Positions 31,453-39,177 of a DNA stretch of 47,151 nt are shown here, piece by piece. The translations under genes and the position numbers were made by a program. The stretch is taken from assembly GCA_041659105.1 (NCBI GenBank), contig JBAZYX010000016.1, positions 1 through 47,151 of the forward strand. The letters run 5' to 3'. Positions within the stretch are counted from its first letter, which is position 1; every line of letters begins with the position of its first letter. The notes under the pieces are model-generated. The model was not told the origin of the DNA. It made no database searches and worked only from the letters and a program-made list of their open reading frames with translations. This DNA is from CAIUKV01 sp041659105. Lineage in GTDB: Bacteria > Actinomycetota > Acidimicrobiia > IMCC26256 > PALSA-555.

Positions 31453-32801
31453 CCGGCGTTCCGGTCACCGTCGGGATCGACATCGGCACGTCGTCGGTGA
31501 AGGCGATCGCGGCCGACGACGACGGCAACGTCGTCGCCCGGGCACGCGTCCCGCACGAGTTCCGCGTCCCCACTCCCGGCCGCTTCGAGCACGACGTGCA
31601 GACCGCGTGGCGCGACGGACCGCGCGCCGCGCTCGCCGCGATCGAGGCCGAGGTCGACCGCAGTCGCGTGCGCGGCGTGAGCGTCGCCGCGATGGTGCCG
31701 TCGCTCACCGCGGTCGACGACCAGGGCGCGGCGCTCCAGCCGGGCCTGCTCTACGGCGACGAGCGCGGACGCGCTCGTACCGGCGCCACGGGCAGTCCGG
31801 CCGAGACGGGCGAGCTGCGCAACTTCGCGCGCTGGATGATCGAGCAGTCGCCCGAGGCCGCGGGGCTGTGGCCGGCCCAGGCGGTGGCCAACCACGAGCT
31901 GGCGGGAGAGGCGGTGCTCGACACGTCGACCGCCGCGACCGCGGTCCCGCTGTTCGACTTCCGCGGCTGGGACCAGGTGCTGGTCGAGGAGATCGGCGCC
32001 CGGGTGGAGCAGTTCCCCCGGCTCGTGCCCACCGGGTGGGAGTGCGGCCGGGTGGGCGGGGACGGGCCCGCGCTCGCCTCGGGCTGCATCGACGCGTTCG
32101 CCGAGCAGCTCGTGGCCGGGGCCGACGACGACGGCGACGTGCTGGTGATCTTCGGCACCACGCTCATCGTGTGGGCGGTCACGACCAGCGAGACCGAGGT
32201 GCCCGGGTACTGGACGATCCCGCACACCGCGCCGGGCAAGCTCCTCGTGGGCGGTCCGAGCAACGCGGGTGGGCTGTTCTGCGACTGGGCGCGTCGGATG
32301 ATCGGCGACGGGGGCGGCCCGGCCCGCGCCGACCGCGTCCCCGTGTGGGCGCCGTATCCGCGCGGGGAGCGCACGCCCCTGCACGACCCCGACCGGCGGG
32401 CCGTGCTCGCCGACCTCGACCTGACCCACGACGCCGCCGCCGTTCGACGCGCCACCTACGAGGCCTCCGGGTTCGTCACCCGCCGGGCCCTCGACGCCGC
32501 CCGCGCCCACACCGGCCTCGAGCCGCGCCGCATCGTGGCCACCGGGGGCGGGATCCGGGTCGACGAGTGGCTCCAGGCGGTGGCCGACGCCACCGAGCTC
32601 CCGGTCGAGTGCGTGGGCGTCCCCGAGGGCGGCGCGCTGGGCTCGGCGTGGCTGGCCCGGATCGCCGCCGGGCTCGAGGAGCCGCTGGCGATGACCGCGG
32701 GCCGCCGGTGGGCCACGCGCGGGCGGACGATCGAGCCCGACCCGGCCTGGCTGGAGCCGGTGCGGGAGCGGTACGAGCGCTTCCTCGTGCTCTCGGCCTG
32801 A
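31449..32801 (+). CDS. FGGY-family carbohydrate kinase
   Basis: A 450-residue sugar or polyol kinase starting at the GTG that overlaps the phosphatase stop (GTGA). GIDIGTSSVKAIAADDDG is the N-terminal ATP-binding motif; the FGGY C-terminal domain shows RIVATGGGIRVDEWLQAVADATELPVECV and EGGALGSAWLA. VIFGTTLIVWAV and SNAGGLFCDWARR are also family elements. It is closest in layout to the xylulokinase-like branch. Coupling to an inositol-phosphatase-type gene suggests a polyol or inositol substrate, but the pair could equally serve sugar salvage. About 450 residues is slightly short for the family (480-520). Confidence 0.88.
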   Translation: MTGVPVTVGIDIGTSSVKAIAADDDGNVVARARVPHEFRVPTPGRFEHDVQTAWRDGPRAALAAIEAEVDRSRVRGVSVAAMVPSLTAVDDQGAALQPGLLYGDERGRARTGATGSPAETGELRNFARWMIEQSPEAAGLWPAQAVANHELAGEAVLDTSTAATAVPLFDFRGWDQVLVEEIGARVEQFPRLVPTGWECGRVGGDGPALASGCIDAFAEQLVAGADDDGDVLVIFGTTLIVWAVTTSETEVPGYWTIPHTAPGKLLVGGPSNAGGLFCDWARRMIGDGGGPARADRVPVWAPYPRGERTPLHDPDRRAVLADLDLTHDAAAVRRATYEASGFVTRRALDAARAHTGLEPRRIVATGGGIRVDEWLQAVADATELPVECVGVPEGGALGSAWLARIAAGLEEPLAMTAGRRWATRGRTIEPDPAWLEPVRERYERFLVLSA

Positions 32802-32821
32802 TCGCGGCGCGGGCCGTGTCC

Positions 32822-32827
32822 TAGGCT
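32822..32827 (+). promoter_or_regulatory. Leaderless -10 element (TAGGCT)
   Basis: TAGGCT lies 7 bases before GTG 32835, the start of the ferredoxin gene. No ribosome-binding site is present. Confidence 0.6.
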
Positions 32828-32834
32828 CGCCGGC

Positions 32835-33035
32835 GTGACGTTGCGCATCGAGATCAACCGCGAAGTTTGCATGGGTTCGGGGAACTGCCTGTTCTGGGCG
32901 CCCGGGGTGTTCGACCTGGACGACGAGGGCATCGCGATCGTGGTCGACCCCGCCGGCGCGTCGGAGGACAAGATCGCCCTCGCGGTCGACGGGTGCCCGA
33001 CCCGGGCCATCACCCTCGTCCGCGACGGCGAGTAG
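32835..33035 (+). CDS. 3Fe-4S ferredoxin, P450-redox-partner type
   Basis: A 66-residue ferredoxin. Three cluster cysteines are visible: Cys12 and Cys18 in CMGSGNC and Cys54 in CP, with Ser15 in place of a fourth cysteine, so a 3Fe-4S cluster is expected. Such ferredoxins usually pass electrons to cytochrome P450 enzymes. No P450 gene is in the window. The next gene, a hydrolase, starts 8 bases after its stop, so they may share a transcript. Confidence 0.92.
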   Translation: MTLRIEINREVCMGSGNCLFWAPGVFDLDDEGIAIVVDPAGASEDKIALAVDGCPTRAITLVRDGE

Positions 33036-33042
33036 CCCGGGC

Positions 33043-33825
33043 GTGGCCGGTCGCCCGGTCGTGCTCGTGCACGGCGGTGGACACGGCGCCTGGTGCTGGG
33101 CGCCGCTCGTGGACGCGCTGGCCGCCCCCTCGCTCGCGGTCGACCTCCCACCGAAGGCGGTGCGGGGCGGACCCGACCGCTTCGCGGACCTCCCCGAGCT
33201 GCGCACGCTGACCGTGGGTGACTTCGCCGACTCGGTGCTCGCCGACGCCGACGCTGCGGGGTACGACCGCTTCGTGCTCGTCGGCCACTCGCTCGCCGGG
33301 ATCACGATCCCCGAGGTCGCGCGGCGTGCGCCCGAGCGCGTCGCCCACCTCGTGTTCGTCTCCTGCACGATCCCGGCGGAGGGCGGCTCGACCCTCGACC
33401 GCCTCCACGACGAGATCGCCGCCATGGCGCGCGACAACCTCACGCGCGTCCTGGCCGCGCCGGCCACTGGCGCGCCCGGCGGGTCCCCGATGGGCGACGA
33501 CATGCTGCGCCAGATGTTCGGCACCGACCTCGACGACGACGCGATGCAGCTGGTGCTCGACCAGTTCGGCAACGAGGTGCTGCCCGTGATCGACGAGAAG
33601 GTGTCCCGCGTGGGGATGCCCGCGTCGATCCCCAAGACGTGGGTCCGGCTCGTGCGCGACGCCACGCTCTCGGTGGCCGACCAGGACGCCAGCATCGCCA
33701 ACCTCGAGGCGTCGCCGGGCGGCACCGTCGAGGTGGTCGACCTCGACACGGGCCACGACGCGATGCTCAGCCGCCCGCGCGAGCTCGCCGCGATCATCGA
33801 CCGGATCGCTTCGACGTCCCGCTGA
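33043..33825 (+). CDS. Alpha/beta hydrolase
   Basis: A 260-residue alpha/beta-hydrolase starting at GTG 33043. VLVHGGGHGAWCW is the oxyanion region, the nucleophile Ser is in VLVGHSLAGITIPEVA, and the late His is in DTGHDAMLSRP, with an acidic residue in the preceding strand. It resembles the compact esterase/hydroxynitrile-lyase-like group (methylesterase fold). An ester or thioester substrate is likely, with no way to choose from the sequence. It follows the ferredoxin gene by 7 bases. Confidence 0.88.
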   Translation: MAGRPVVLVHGGGHGAWCWAPLVDALAAPSLAVDLPPKAVRGGPDRFADLPELRTLTVGDFADSVLADADAAGYDRFVLVGHSLAGITIPEVARRAPERVAHLVFVSCTIPAEGGSTLDRLHDEIAAMARDNLTRVLAAPATGAPGGSPMGDDMLRQMFGTDLDDDAMQLVLDQFGNEVLPVIDEKVSRVGMPASIPKTWVRLVRDATLSVADQDASIANLEASPGGTVEVVDLDTGHDAMLSRPRELAAIIDRIASTSR

Positions 33826-33841
33826 CGCGAAGTTTCCACTC

Positions 33842-33970
33842 GCCCTGACGGGGTGCTGTGCTCGGCGTTCGGATCGCTCGCGCGCGCTCGGTGCGCCGAG
33901 CGTCGCACCGCCCTGATGGGGTGCTGTGCTCGGATCGCTCGCGCGCGCTCGGTGCGCCTAGCGTCGCACC
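33842..33970. repeat. Two-copy tandem repeat (68 and 61 bp) upstream of fused acyl-CoA dehydrogenase
   Basis: Copy 1 is 33842-33909 and copy 2 is 33910-33970. They are nearly identical; copy 1 has a 7-base insert (GCGTTCG) and two other changes. Each copy begins GCCCTGAYGGGGTGCTG and ends near a hairpin CGCTCGG-TGCG-CCGAGCG, perfect in copy 1 and broken by one base in copy 2. That changed base makes the -10 element TAGCGT of the next gene, so copy 2 carries the promoter while copy 1 (GAGCGT) does not. Confidence 0.85.
33959..33964 (+). promoter_or_regulatory. Leaderless -10 element (TAGCGT)
   Basis: TAGCGT lies 7 bases before ATG 33972. It is formed inside the second tandem-repeat copy. Confidence 0.6.
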
Positions 33971-33971
33971 C

Positions 33972-36164
33972 ATGCCGATCGGGATCACCGAAGACCATCA
34001 CGCCCTCCACGAAGCCGTGCGCGGCTGGGTCCAGCGCCACTGCCCACCGTCGGTCCCCCGGGCGCTCCTCGACGCCGACGCCGAGGCCCGGCCGCCCTTC
34101 TGGGAGGGTCTGGCCGCCCAGGGCTGGCTCGGCCTCCATGTCCCCGAGGCCGACGGCGGCTCCGGGTACGGGATCCCCGAGCTGGTGGTCGTGCTCGAGG
34201 AGCTCGGCGCGGCCGGTGCGCCGGGACCGGTGCTCGCGACCACGCTCGCGGCCGCGATCGTGGCGGCGTCCACCAACGACGCGCTCCGGGCCGAGGTGCT
34301 CCCCTCGCTCGCCGCGGGGGAGCGGATCGGCGCCGTGGCCGTACCGAGCGCGAGCGCGCTGTCGGGCACGGTGGAGGAGGGCGCGCTGCGGGTGCAGGGC
34401 ACGGCCCGCCCGGTGCTGAGCGCCCACCTCGCCGACGTCGTGGTCGCCCCGGTCGCCACCGGCTCCGAGTCCCCGTACACCTGGGTGGTGCTCGAGGTGG
34501 GCGACGGCGTGACCGCGACCGAGCTGGCCAGCCTCGACCCCACCCGGCGGGTCGCGGAGCTCACCGTCGACACCGTGGTGCCCGCGGCGCGCGTGCTGAC
34601 GGGGGTCGACGGCCAGTACGTGCGTGACGTCGCCGCGGTGGTGATGTCGGCCGACCTGGTCGGGCTCGCGCAGTGGTGCGTCGACACGTCGGCCGCGTAC
34701 GCGAAGGACCGCGTGCAGTTCGGCCGTCCGATCGGCCAGTTCCAGGCCGTGAAGCACAAGTGCGCCGACATGCTGTGCCGGGTCGAGCTCGCCCGGGCCG
34801 CGGCGTGGGACGCGTCGCGCGCGGTCACCGACGCCGCGACCCGCACGCTCACGGCCGCGTCGGCGGCGGCGCTCGCGCTCGACGCCGCGTTCGAGAACGC
34901 GAAGGACTGCGTGCAGATCCACGGCGGGATCGGCTTCACCTGGGAGCACGACGCGCACGTGTACCTGCGGCGCTCGATGGCGATGCGTGCGCTCGCGGGG
35001 GAGCCCACCGTGTGGCGGGCCCGGGCCGCCGAGCGCGCGCTCGCGGGGGACCGCCGGCCGATGTCGGTCGACCTCGGGCCCGAGGGCGACGCCATCCGCA
35101 CCGAGCTGCGCGCGTTCCTCGCCGAGGTGAAGGACCTCGGCCCGGCGGAGCAGCGCCGCCGGGTCGCCGACGCCGGGTACCTCTCGCCCACCTGGCCGCC
35201 GCCCTGGGGCCGCGCGGCCCGTGCGGTCGAGCAGATCGTGATCGAGGAGGAGTTCCGCAACGCGAAGGTGCCGCGGCCCTCGATCGTCATCGGCGCGTGG
35301 GCCCTGCCCCCGGTGATCATGTACGGCACCGAGGAGCAGCAGCAGCGCTGGATCCCGCCCACGCTCCACGGCGACATCACGTGGTGCCAGCTGTTCAGCG
35401 AGCCCGGCGCGGGGTCCGACCTCGCGGCGTTGAGCACGCGCGCGGCGCGCGTCGAGGGCGGCTGGGTCCTCAGCGGGCAGAAGGTCTGGACGTCGATGGC
35501 GAAGCAGGCCGACTGGGGGATCCTGCTCGCCCGCACGAACCCCGACGCACCGAAGCACGACGGCATCAGCTGCTTCATGCTCGACATGAAGAGCCCGGGC
35601 ATCGACATCCGCCCGCTGCGCGAGCTCACGGGGGACGCGTTCTTCAACGAGGTGTTCTTCGACGACGTCTTCGTCCCCGACGACTGTCTCGTCGGCGCCG
35701 AGCACGACGGGTGGCGCGCGGCGCGCACCACGCTCGCGAACGAGCGGGTCTTCATGGGCGGGAGCCAGACGCTGGGCCACAGCCTCGAGCAGGTGCTCGA
35801 GCTGGTCGTGGCGGGTGACCACACCGCCGACCCGCGGGTCCTCGACGACCTCGGGTCGCTCGTGGTGTCGGCCCACGCGCTGTCGTGCCTGGGCTACCGG
35901 CTCACCCTCGCCGCGCTCGCGGGTGCCGACCCGAGCGGCTCGGAGGCCGCGGTCCGCAAGCTCCTCGGCGTGCTCCAGGACCAGAAGGTCATGGAAATCG
36001 GGCTGCACCTCTCCGGGCCCGAGGGCACGGTCGCCGGCGGCGCGGCCGAGATGTGGAGCCGGGGCTTCTTGTTCAACCGGAACCTCACGATCGCCGGCGG
36101 CACCAGCGAGATCCAGCGCAACATCATCGGTGAGCGCGTCCTCGGCCTGCCCCGCGACCCGTAG
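33972..36164 (+). CDS. Fused double acyl-CoA dehydrogenase (FadE34-like)
   Basis: A 730-residue protein made of two acyl-CoA dehydrogenases in one chain. Residues 1 to about 360 are the FadE28-like half (RVQFGRPIGQFQAVKHKCADM, IHGGIGFTWEHDAHVYLRR). Residues 364-730 are the FadE29-like half, with the flavin signature CQLFSEPGAGSDLAAL and the ending GTSEIQRNIIGERVLGLPRD. The join retains a Met (residue 364, ATG 35061) where a separate gene would begin. In Mycobacterium tuberculosis FadE34 is a known fused chain of this kind, used for C24 steroid acid degradation; this layout makes a similar job likely. It should desaturate a bulky acyl-CoA. Confidence 0.92.
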   Translation: MPIGITEDHHALHEAVRGWVQRHCPPSVPRALLDADAEARPPFWEGLAAQGWLGLHVPEADGGSGYGIPELVVVLEELGAAGAPGPVLATTLAAAIVAASTNDALRAEVLPSLAAGERIGAVAVPSASALSGTVEEGALRVQGTARPVLSAHLADVVVAPVATGSESPYTWVVLEVGDGVTATELASLDPTRRVAELTVDTVVPAARVLTGVDGQYVRDVAAVVMSADLVGLAQWCVDTSAAYAKDRVQFGRPIGQFQAVKHKCADMLCRVELARAAAWDASRAVTDAATRTLTAASAAALALDAAFENAKDCVQIHGGIGFTWEHDAHVYLRRSMAMRALAGEPTVWRARAAERALAGDRRPMSVDLGPEGDAIRTELRAFLAEVKDLGPAEQRRRVADAGYLSPTWPPPWGRAARAVEQIVIEEEFRNAKVPRPSIVIGAWALPPVIMYGTEEQQQRWIPPTLHGDITWCQLFSEPGAGSDLAALSTRAARVEGGWVLSGQKVWTSMAKQADWGILLARTNPDAPKHDGISCFMLDMKSPGIDIRPLRELTGDAFFNEVFFDDVFVPDDCLVGAEHDGWRAARTTLANERVFMGGSQTLGHSLEQVLELVVAGDHTADPRVLDDLGSLVVSAHALSCLGYRLTLAALAGADPSGSEAAVRKLLGVLQDQKVMEIGLHLSGPEGTVAGGAAEMWSRGFLFNRNLTIAGGTSEIQRNIIGERVLGLPRDP

Positions 36165-36170
36165 GCCCCG

Positions 36171-36216
36171 TGTTTGGACGTTTCGTCGGCCCAGGGGCCG
36201 ACAGAACGTCCAAACA
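36171..36216. terminator. Long inverted repeat between convergent genes
   Basis: Left arm 36171-36192 and right arm 36195-36216 pair over 22 bases except for two adjacent mismatches (TC opposite AG). The outer 12 bases TGTTTGGACGTT and AACGTCCAAACA are perfect. It begins 7 bases after the acyl-CoA dehydrogenase stop and ends 5 bases before the LysM stop, so it suits a bidirectional terminator. It could also be a dispersed palindromic element. Confidence 0.7.
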
Positions 36217-36220
36217 GGTG

Positions 36221-37048
36221 CTAGGCGACCGGCGGGAGGTCGAGGTCGTCGCCGGGGTGCAGGAGGTTCAGGTCGCCCGAGGCGAGGCCCGCCCGGTTCG
36301 CGTCGCACAGCGCCCGCCAGTAGCGGTCGACCGTGACGTCGTCGTCGGGGAGGCCGAGGGCGCGCAGGTGGTCGCGCGCGATGGTCCAGAGGCTCTCGCC
36401 GTTGGCGACGAGGTGGCGACCCGCAGCCCCGTTGGCGGGGGGCGGGGCCGGAGCCGGCGCGGGATCCGGCGGGGGTACGAGGCTGAGCGGTGGCCGGGTG
36501 GTCGGGGTGACCGCGACGGGCGCGACGGGCGCGGCGGGCGCGGCGGGCGCGGCGGGCGCGGCGGGCGCGGCGGGCGCGGCCCGACGGCCGTCGCGGACGG
36601 GGGCGAGGGGCGCCACGAGGGGTCGGGCCGCGGCCGCCGGCGCGGGGGCGTAGGGAGCCGCGCTCGTCGCCGCGAACGCGGGTCGCCCGCCCGAGGCCGC
36701 GGTGACCAGGCTCACCGCGATCGCCCCCTCCACGACGTGGCGTACCACACCCGGGGCGACGCGGCCCGCGGCGCGGGCGACGACCTGGACGCGGCGAGGA
36801 AGCCGGAGCGTGGCCAGGCACAGGCGCGCCCCGACGGCGACCAGGGTCGACAGGAGGAGCCAGGCCGCGATCGCGATCGCCAGCAGCCGCCCCACGGCCA
36901 GGAGCGCCGACTCGGGGTCGGCCCGGTGGAGCCAGCCGGCGGGGTCGCCCCAGTCGACTGGGTCGGGCACCGGGATCCGGGACCACGACACCACGAGGGC
37001 GGCCCCCTCGAAGGCCACGAAGCACGCCAGGAGCAGTCGGTTCCGCAT
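36221..37048 (-). CDS. Membrane protein with C-terminal LysM domain
   Basis: A 275-residue protein. There are N-terminal hydrophobic segments at about 4-22, 49-72 and 105-118, then a long Ala/Pro linker (about residues 125-210) made of AAP repeats, and a C-terminal LysM-type motif: HLVANGESLWTIARDHLRALG, WRALCDANRAG, LLHPGDDLDLP. LysM domains bind peptidoglycan, so the linker may span from membrane to wall. This layout is known from actinobacterial LysM proteins of unknown role. The linker DNA contains seven 9-base tandem repeats. Confidence 0.82.
   Translation of the reverse strand: MRNRLLLACFVAFEGAALVVSWSRIPVPDPVDWGDPAGWLHRADPESALLAVGRLLAIAIAAWLLLSTLVAVGARLCLATLRLPRRVQVVARAAGRVAPGVVRHVVEGAIAVSLVTAASGGRPAFAATSAAPYAPAPAAAARPLVAPLAPVRDGRRAAPAAPAAPAAPAAPAAPVAPVAVTPTTRPPLSLVPPPDPAPAPAPPPANGAAGRHLVANGESLWTIARDHLRALGLPDDDVTVDRYWRALCDANRAGLASGDLNLLHPGDDLDLPPVA
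36513..36575. repeat. Seven 9-bp tandem repeats in the LysM linker
   Basis: Two copies of GCGACGGGC are followed by five copies of GCGGCGGGC without interruption. On the coding (minus) strand they encode the Ala-Pro linker. The number of copies could vary by slipped-strand mispairing without frameshift, since the unit is three codons. Confidence 0.85.
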
Positions 37049-37131
37049 GGGGCCGTCGACACTCCGCCGGACGGTGGGTGACCCGCGCGGGCACCGGGGC
37101 GCTCATCCCGCGGGACCGGCCCGCGCGGTGC

Positions 37132-37137
37132 TACGTT
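37132..37137 (+). promoter_or_regulatory. -10 element (TACGTT)
   Basis: TACGTT lies 32 bases before GTG 37170. The leader carries the ribosome-binding site GGAGGGGG near 37159. Confidence 0.4.
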
Positions 37138-37169
37138 CCGGCGAAATCACTGAGCTGCGGAGGGGGAGC

Positions 37170-37934
37170 GTGGACGCGCTTGCGGTCGACATCCTGATTG
37201 TCTTCAAGAAGAGCGACGGCGGACTCGAGTTCCTGGCCCGGTGGGCCCACGTGCTCGCCGGCATCACCTGGATCGGGCTGCTCTACTACTTCAACTTCGT
37301 GCAGGTGCCGTCGTTCGCCGAGCTCGATGCCGGCGCGCGGAACCAGGCGGTCGACAAGCTGGCGTCCCGGGCCCTGTGGTGGTTCCGCTGGGCGGCCGTG
37401 GCGACGCTCGCGATGGGCATCCTCATCCTCGTCACCGACCCGACGAACCCGATGGAGAACTCCGACTACTGGAAGACGGCCGAAGGTGTCGCCATCTCGA
37501 CGGGGATCCTGCTCGCGGTGACGATGTTCGCCAACGTCTGGCTGGTGATCTGGCCCAACCAGCGCAAGGTGATCGCCAACGCCCGCAACGTCCTCGCCGG
37601 CGGCGAGGCCGACCCCGACGCCGCGGCCGCGGGTCGGAAGGGCGCGTTGGCCTCCCGGCAGAACACGATCTTCTCGTTCGCGATGCTGTTCTTCATGGTC
37701 GGCGCTGCGCACTTCTTCGGCAGCATCGGCTGGGACGTGAAGGGCGGCAACCGCGCCATCTACTGGGCCATCACGCTGGTGATCTGGCTGGTGTTCGAGC
37801 TCAACTGCCTGGGCATCATCGGGGGCACCAAGCCCGAGGGCACCAATTGGTTCTACGAGAACCACAAGCGGGCCATCGGCACCGGCCTGGTGCTCGTGGT
37901 CGTCTGGTACCTGATGTGGGTCCTCATCTTCTGA
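37170..37934 (+). CDS. Multi-pass membrane protein, urate-oxidase N-terminal (PuuD-like) type
   Basis: A 254-residue integral membrane protein starting at GTG 37170 with GGAGGGGG upstream. FLARWAHVLAGITWIGLLYYFNFVQVPSF is the hallmark first helix of the Urate_ox_N (PF06181) family. Further helices are at WAAVATLAMGILIL, VAISTGILLAVTMFANVWLVIWP, FSFAMLFFMVGAAHFF, AIYWAITLVIWLVFELN and AIGTGLVLVVVWYLMWVLIF. His27 in RWAHVLAG, the helix-end HFF and the WPNQRKVI loop are typical. The membrane-only form lacks the cytochrome c domain of the full-length urate hydroxylase PuuD and has no purine genes around it, so a urate role is doubtful. It is followed by a strong terminator. Confidence 0.8.
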   Translation: MDALAVDILIVFKKSDGGLEFLARWAHVLAGITWIGLLYYFNFVQVPSFAELDAGARNQAVDKLASRALWWFRWAAVATLAMGILILVTDPTNPMENSDYWKTAEGVAISTGILLAVTMFANVWLVIWPNQRKVIANARNVLAGGEADPDAAAAGRKGALASRQNTIFSFAMLFFMVGAAHFFGSIGWDVKGGNRAIYWAITLVIWLVFELNCLGIIGGTKPEGTNWFYENHKRAIGTGLVLVVVWYLMWVLIF

Positions 37935-37963
37935 TCGTCTCCACCTGAACGACGCGTCGACAG

Positions 37964-37994
37964 CGTGCGCCCCACCTCGCGGTTGGGGCGCACG
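37964..37994 (+). terminator. Strong hairpin terminator
   Basis: Perfect 11-base arms CGTGCGCCCCA and TGGGGCGCACG enclose a 9-base loop, 30 bases after the membrane-protein stop. TT follows. It also separates this gene from the convergent acyl-CoA dehydrogenase. Confidence 0.75.
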
Positions 37995-38038
37995 TTCGCG
38001 TTCGGGGTCTTCGCGTCCGGGGCGGCGGCCCCGGGGGG

Positions 38039-39169
38039 TCACAGGCCGAGCAGGCGGGCGATGCGCTCGCGGTGCTCGGCGGGGCTGCCGAAGAGCAGGC
38101 TGCACGACTTCGCCCGGCGCACGTAGAGGTGCATGTCGTGCTCCCACGTGTAGCCGATGCCACCGTGCAGCTGGATGCCTTCCTTGCTCATCATCCGCTC
38201 GCAGTCGGCCGCGGCGACTTTGGCCGCCGACGACGCGATCGCGCGGCGCTCGTCGTCCTCCGCGATGGTGAGCGCGGCGAAGTAGCCCGAGGCCCGGGCC
38301 TTCTCGAGGGCGACGACGAGGTCGGCGAACTTGTGCTTCACCGCCTGGAACGATCCGATCGGCACGCCGAACTGCTCGCGCTGCTTGGCGTAGTCGAGGG
38401 TGACGTCGAACATCGTCTGGCAGGTGCCCACGCTCTCGATGGCCATCGCGGTGGCCGCCTCGTGGAGCACGCGCTCCACGCCGATGGTGGTGAGCGTGCC
38501 GGGCGTTCCGAGCACGCGATCGGCCGAGACGGCCACGCCGTCGAGGGCGACGCGGGCCAGGCCGCGGGTGGCATCGAACGCGGTGATCGGCTCGATGTGC
38601 GCGTCGGCGGCGGGGACGACCACGGCCGCGACGGCATCCGGCGCGTCGGAGCCGGCGAGGCGGGCGACGACCACGATCTCGTCGACCGATGCGCCCTCCA
38701 CCACGAAGTCCTTCAGGCCGTCGAGCACGACGCCGTCGGCGGTCTCGGTGGCGGTCGTGGTGAGGCCGCCGAGCCCGATGCCGTGGCCCGGTTCGAGCAG
38801 GGCGAGCGTGCCGGTGATCGTGCCCTCGGCGACGCCACCGAAGAAGCGCGCCTGCTGCTCGGCGGTGCCGAGCTCGCGCACTGCGGGCAGGAACTGGGTG
38901 GTGGTCGGGAGGAACGGCCCCGGCGCGACGACGCGCCCGAGCTCCTCCACCACGACGGCGAGCTCCACGGCCCCGAGGCCCAGACCGCCGAACTCCTCCG
39001 GGACGGTGAGCGCGGGCCAGCCGAGCTCCACCATCTGCTGCCACAACGGATCGGGGGACGCGCCGCGCTCCACGACCTCGCGCACGAAGGTCATCGGGCA
39101 CTCGCCCGCGAGCATCGTGCGGACGCCGTCGCGCAGCTCTTCCTGGTCTTCGGTGAACTCCAGTTCCAT
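38039..39169 (-). CDS. Acyl-CoA dehydrogenase, FadE28-like chain without an adjacent partner
   Basis: A 376-residue acyl-CoA dehydrogenase. ELEFTEDQEELRDGVRTML is the N-terminal helix; REQFGVPIGSFQAVKHKFADL and LHGGIGYTWEHDMHLYVRR are C-terminal motifs. There is no E-P-x-x-G-S-D flavin signature and no C-terminal QRNIIGE(R), so it is of the degenerate type that normally pairs with a catalytic chain. The adjacent gene is a ligase, not that partner. It may pair with a product encoded elsewhere or act alone. It has its own -10 element 8 bases before the ATG and a perfect 18-bp palindrome directly upstream. Confidence 0.87.
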   Translation of the reverse strand: MELEFTEDQEELRDGVRTMLAGECPMTFVREVVERGASPDPLWQQMVELGWPALTVPEEFGGLGLGAVELAVVVEELGRVVAPGPFLPTTTQFLPAVRELGTAEQQARFFGGVAEGTITGTLALLEPGHGIGLGGLTTTATETADGVVLDGLKDFVVEGASVDEIVVVARLAGSDAPDAVAAVVVPAADAHIEPITAFDATRGLARVALDGVAVSADRVLGTPGTLTTIGVERVLHEAATAMAIESVGTCQTMFDVTLDYAKQREQFGVPIGSFQAVKHKFADLVVALEKARASGYFAALTIAEDDERRAIASSAAKVAAADCERMMSKEGIQLHGGIGYTWEHDMHLYVRRAKSCSLLFGSPAEHRERIARLLGL

Positions 39170-39177
39170 CGCCCGGG

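Noticed and set aside
36513..36575. Possible CRISPR-like array
   Set aside because: The units are 9 bases long and contiguous without spacers, and they encode a protein linker in frame.
30651..37106. A 2151-codon open frame on the minus strand
   Set aside because: It runs antisense through several clearly real genes (phosphatase, FGGY kinase, hydrolase, fused acyl-CoA dehydrogenase) and has Arg/Ala/Pro-rich composition typical of high-GC shadow frames.
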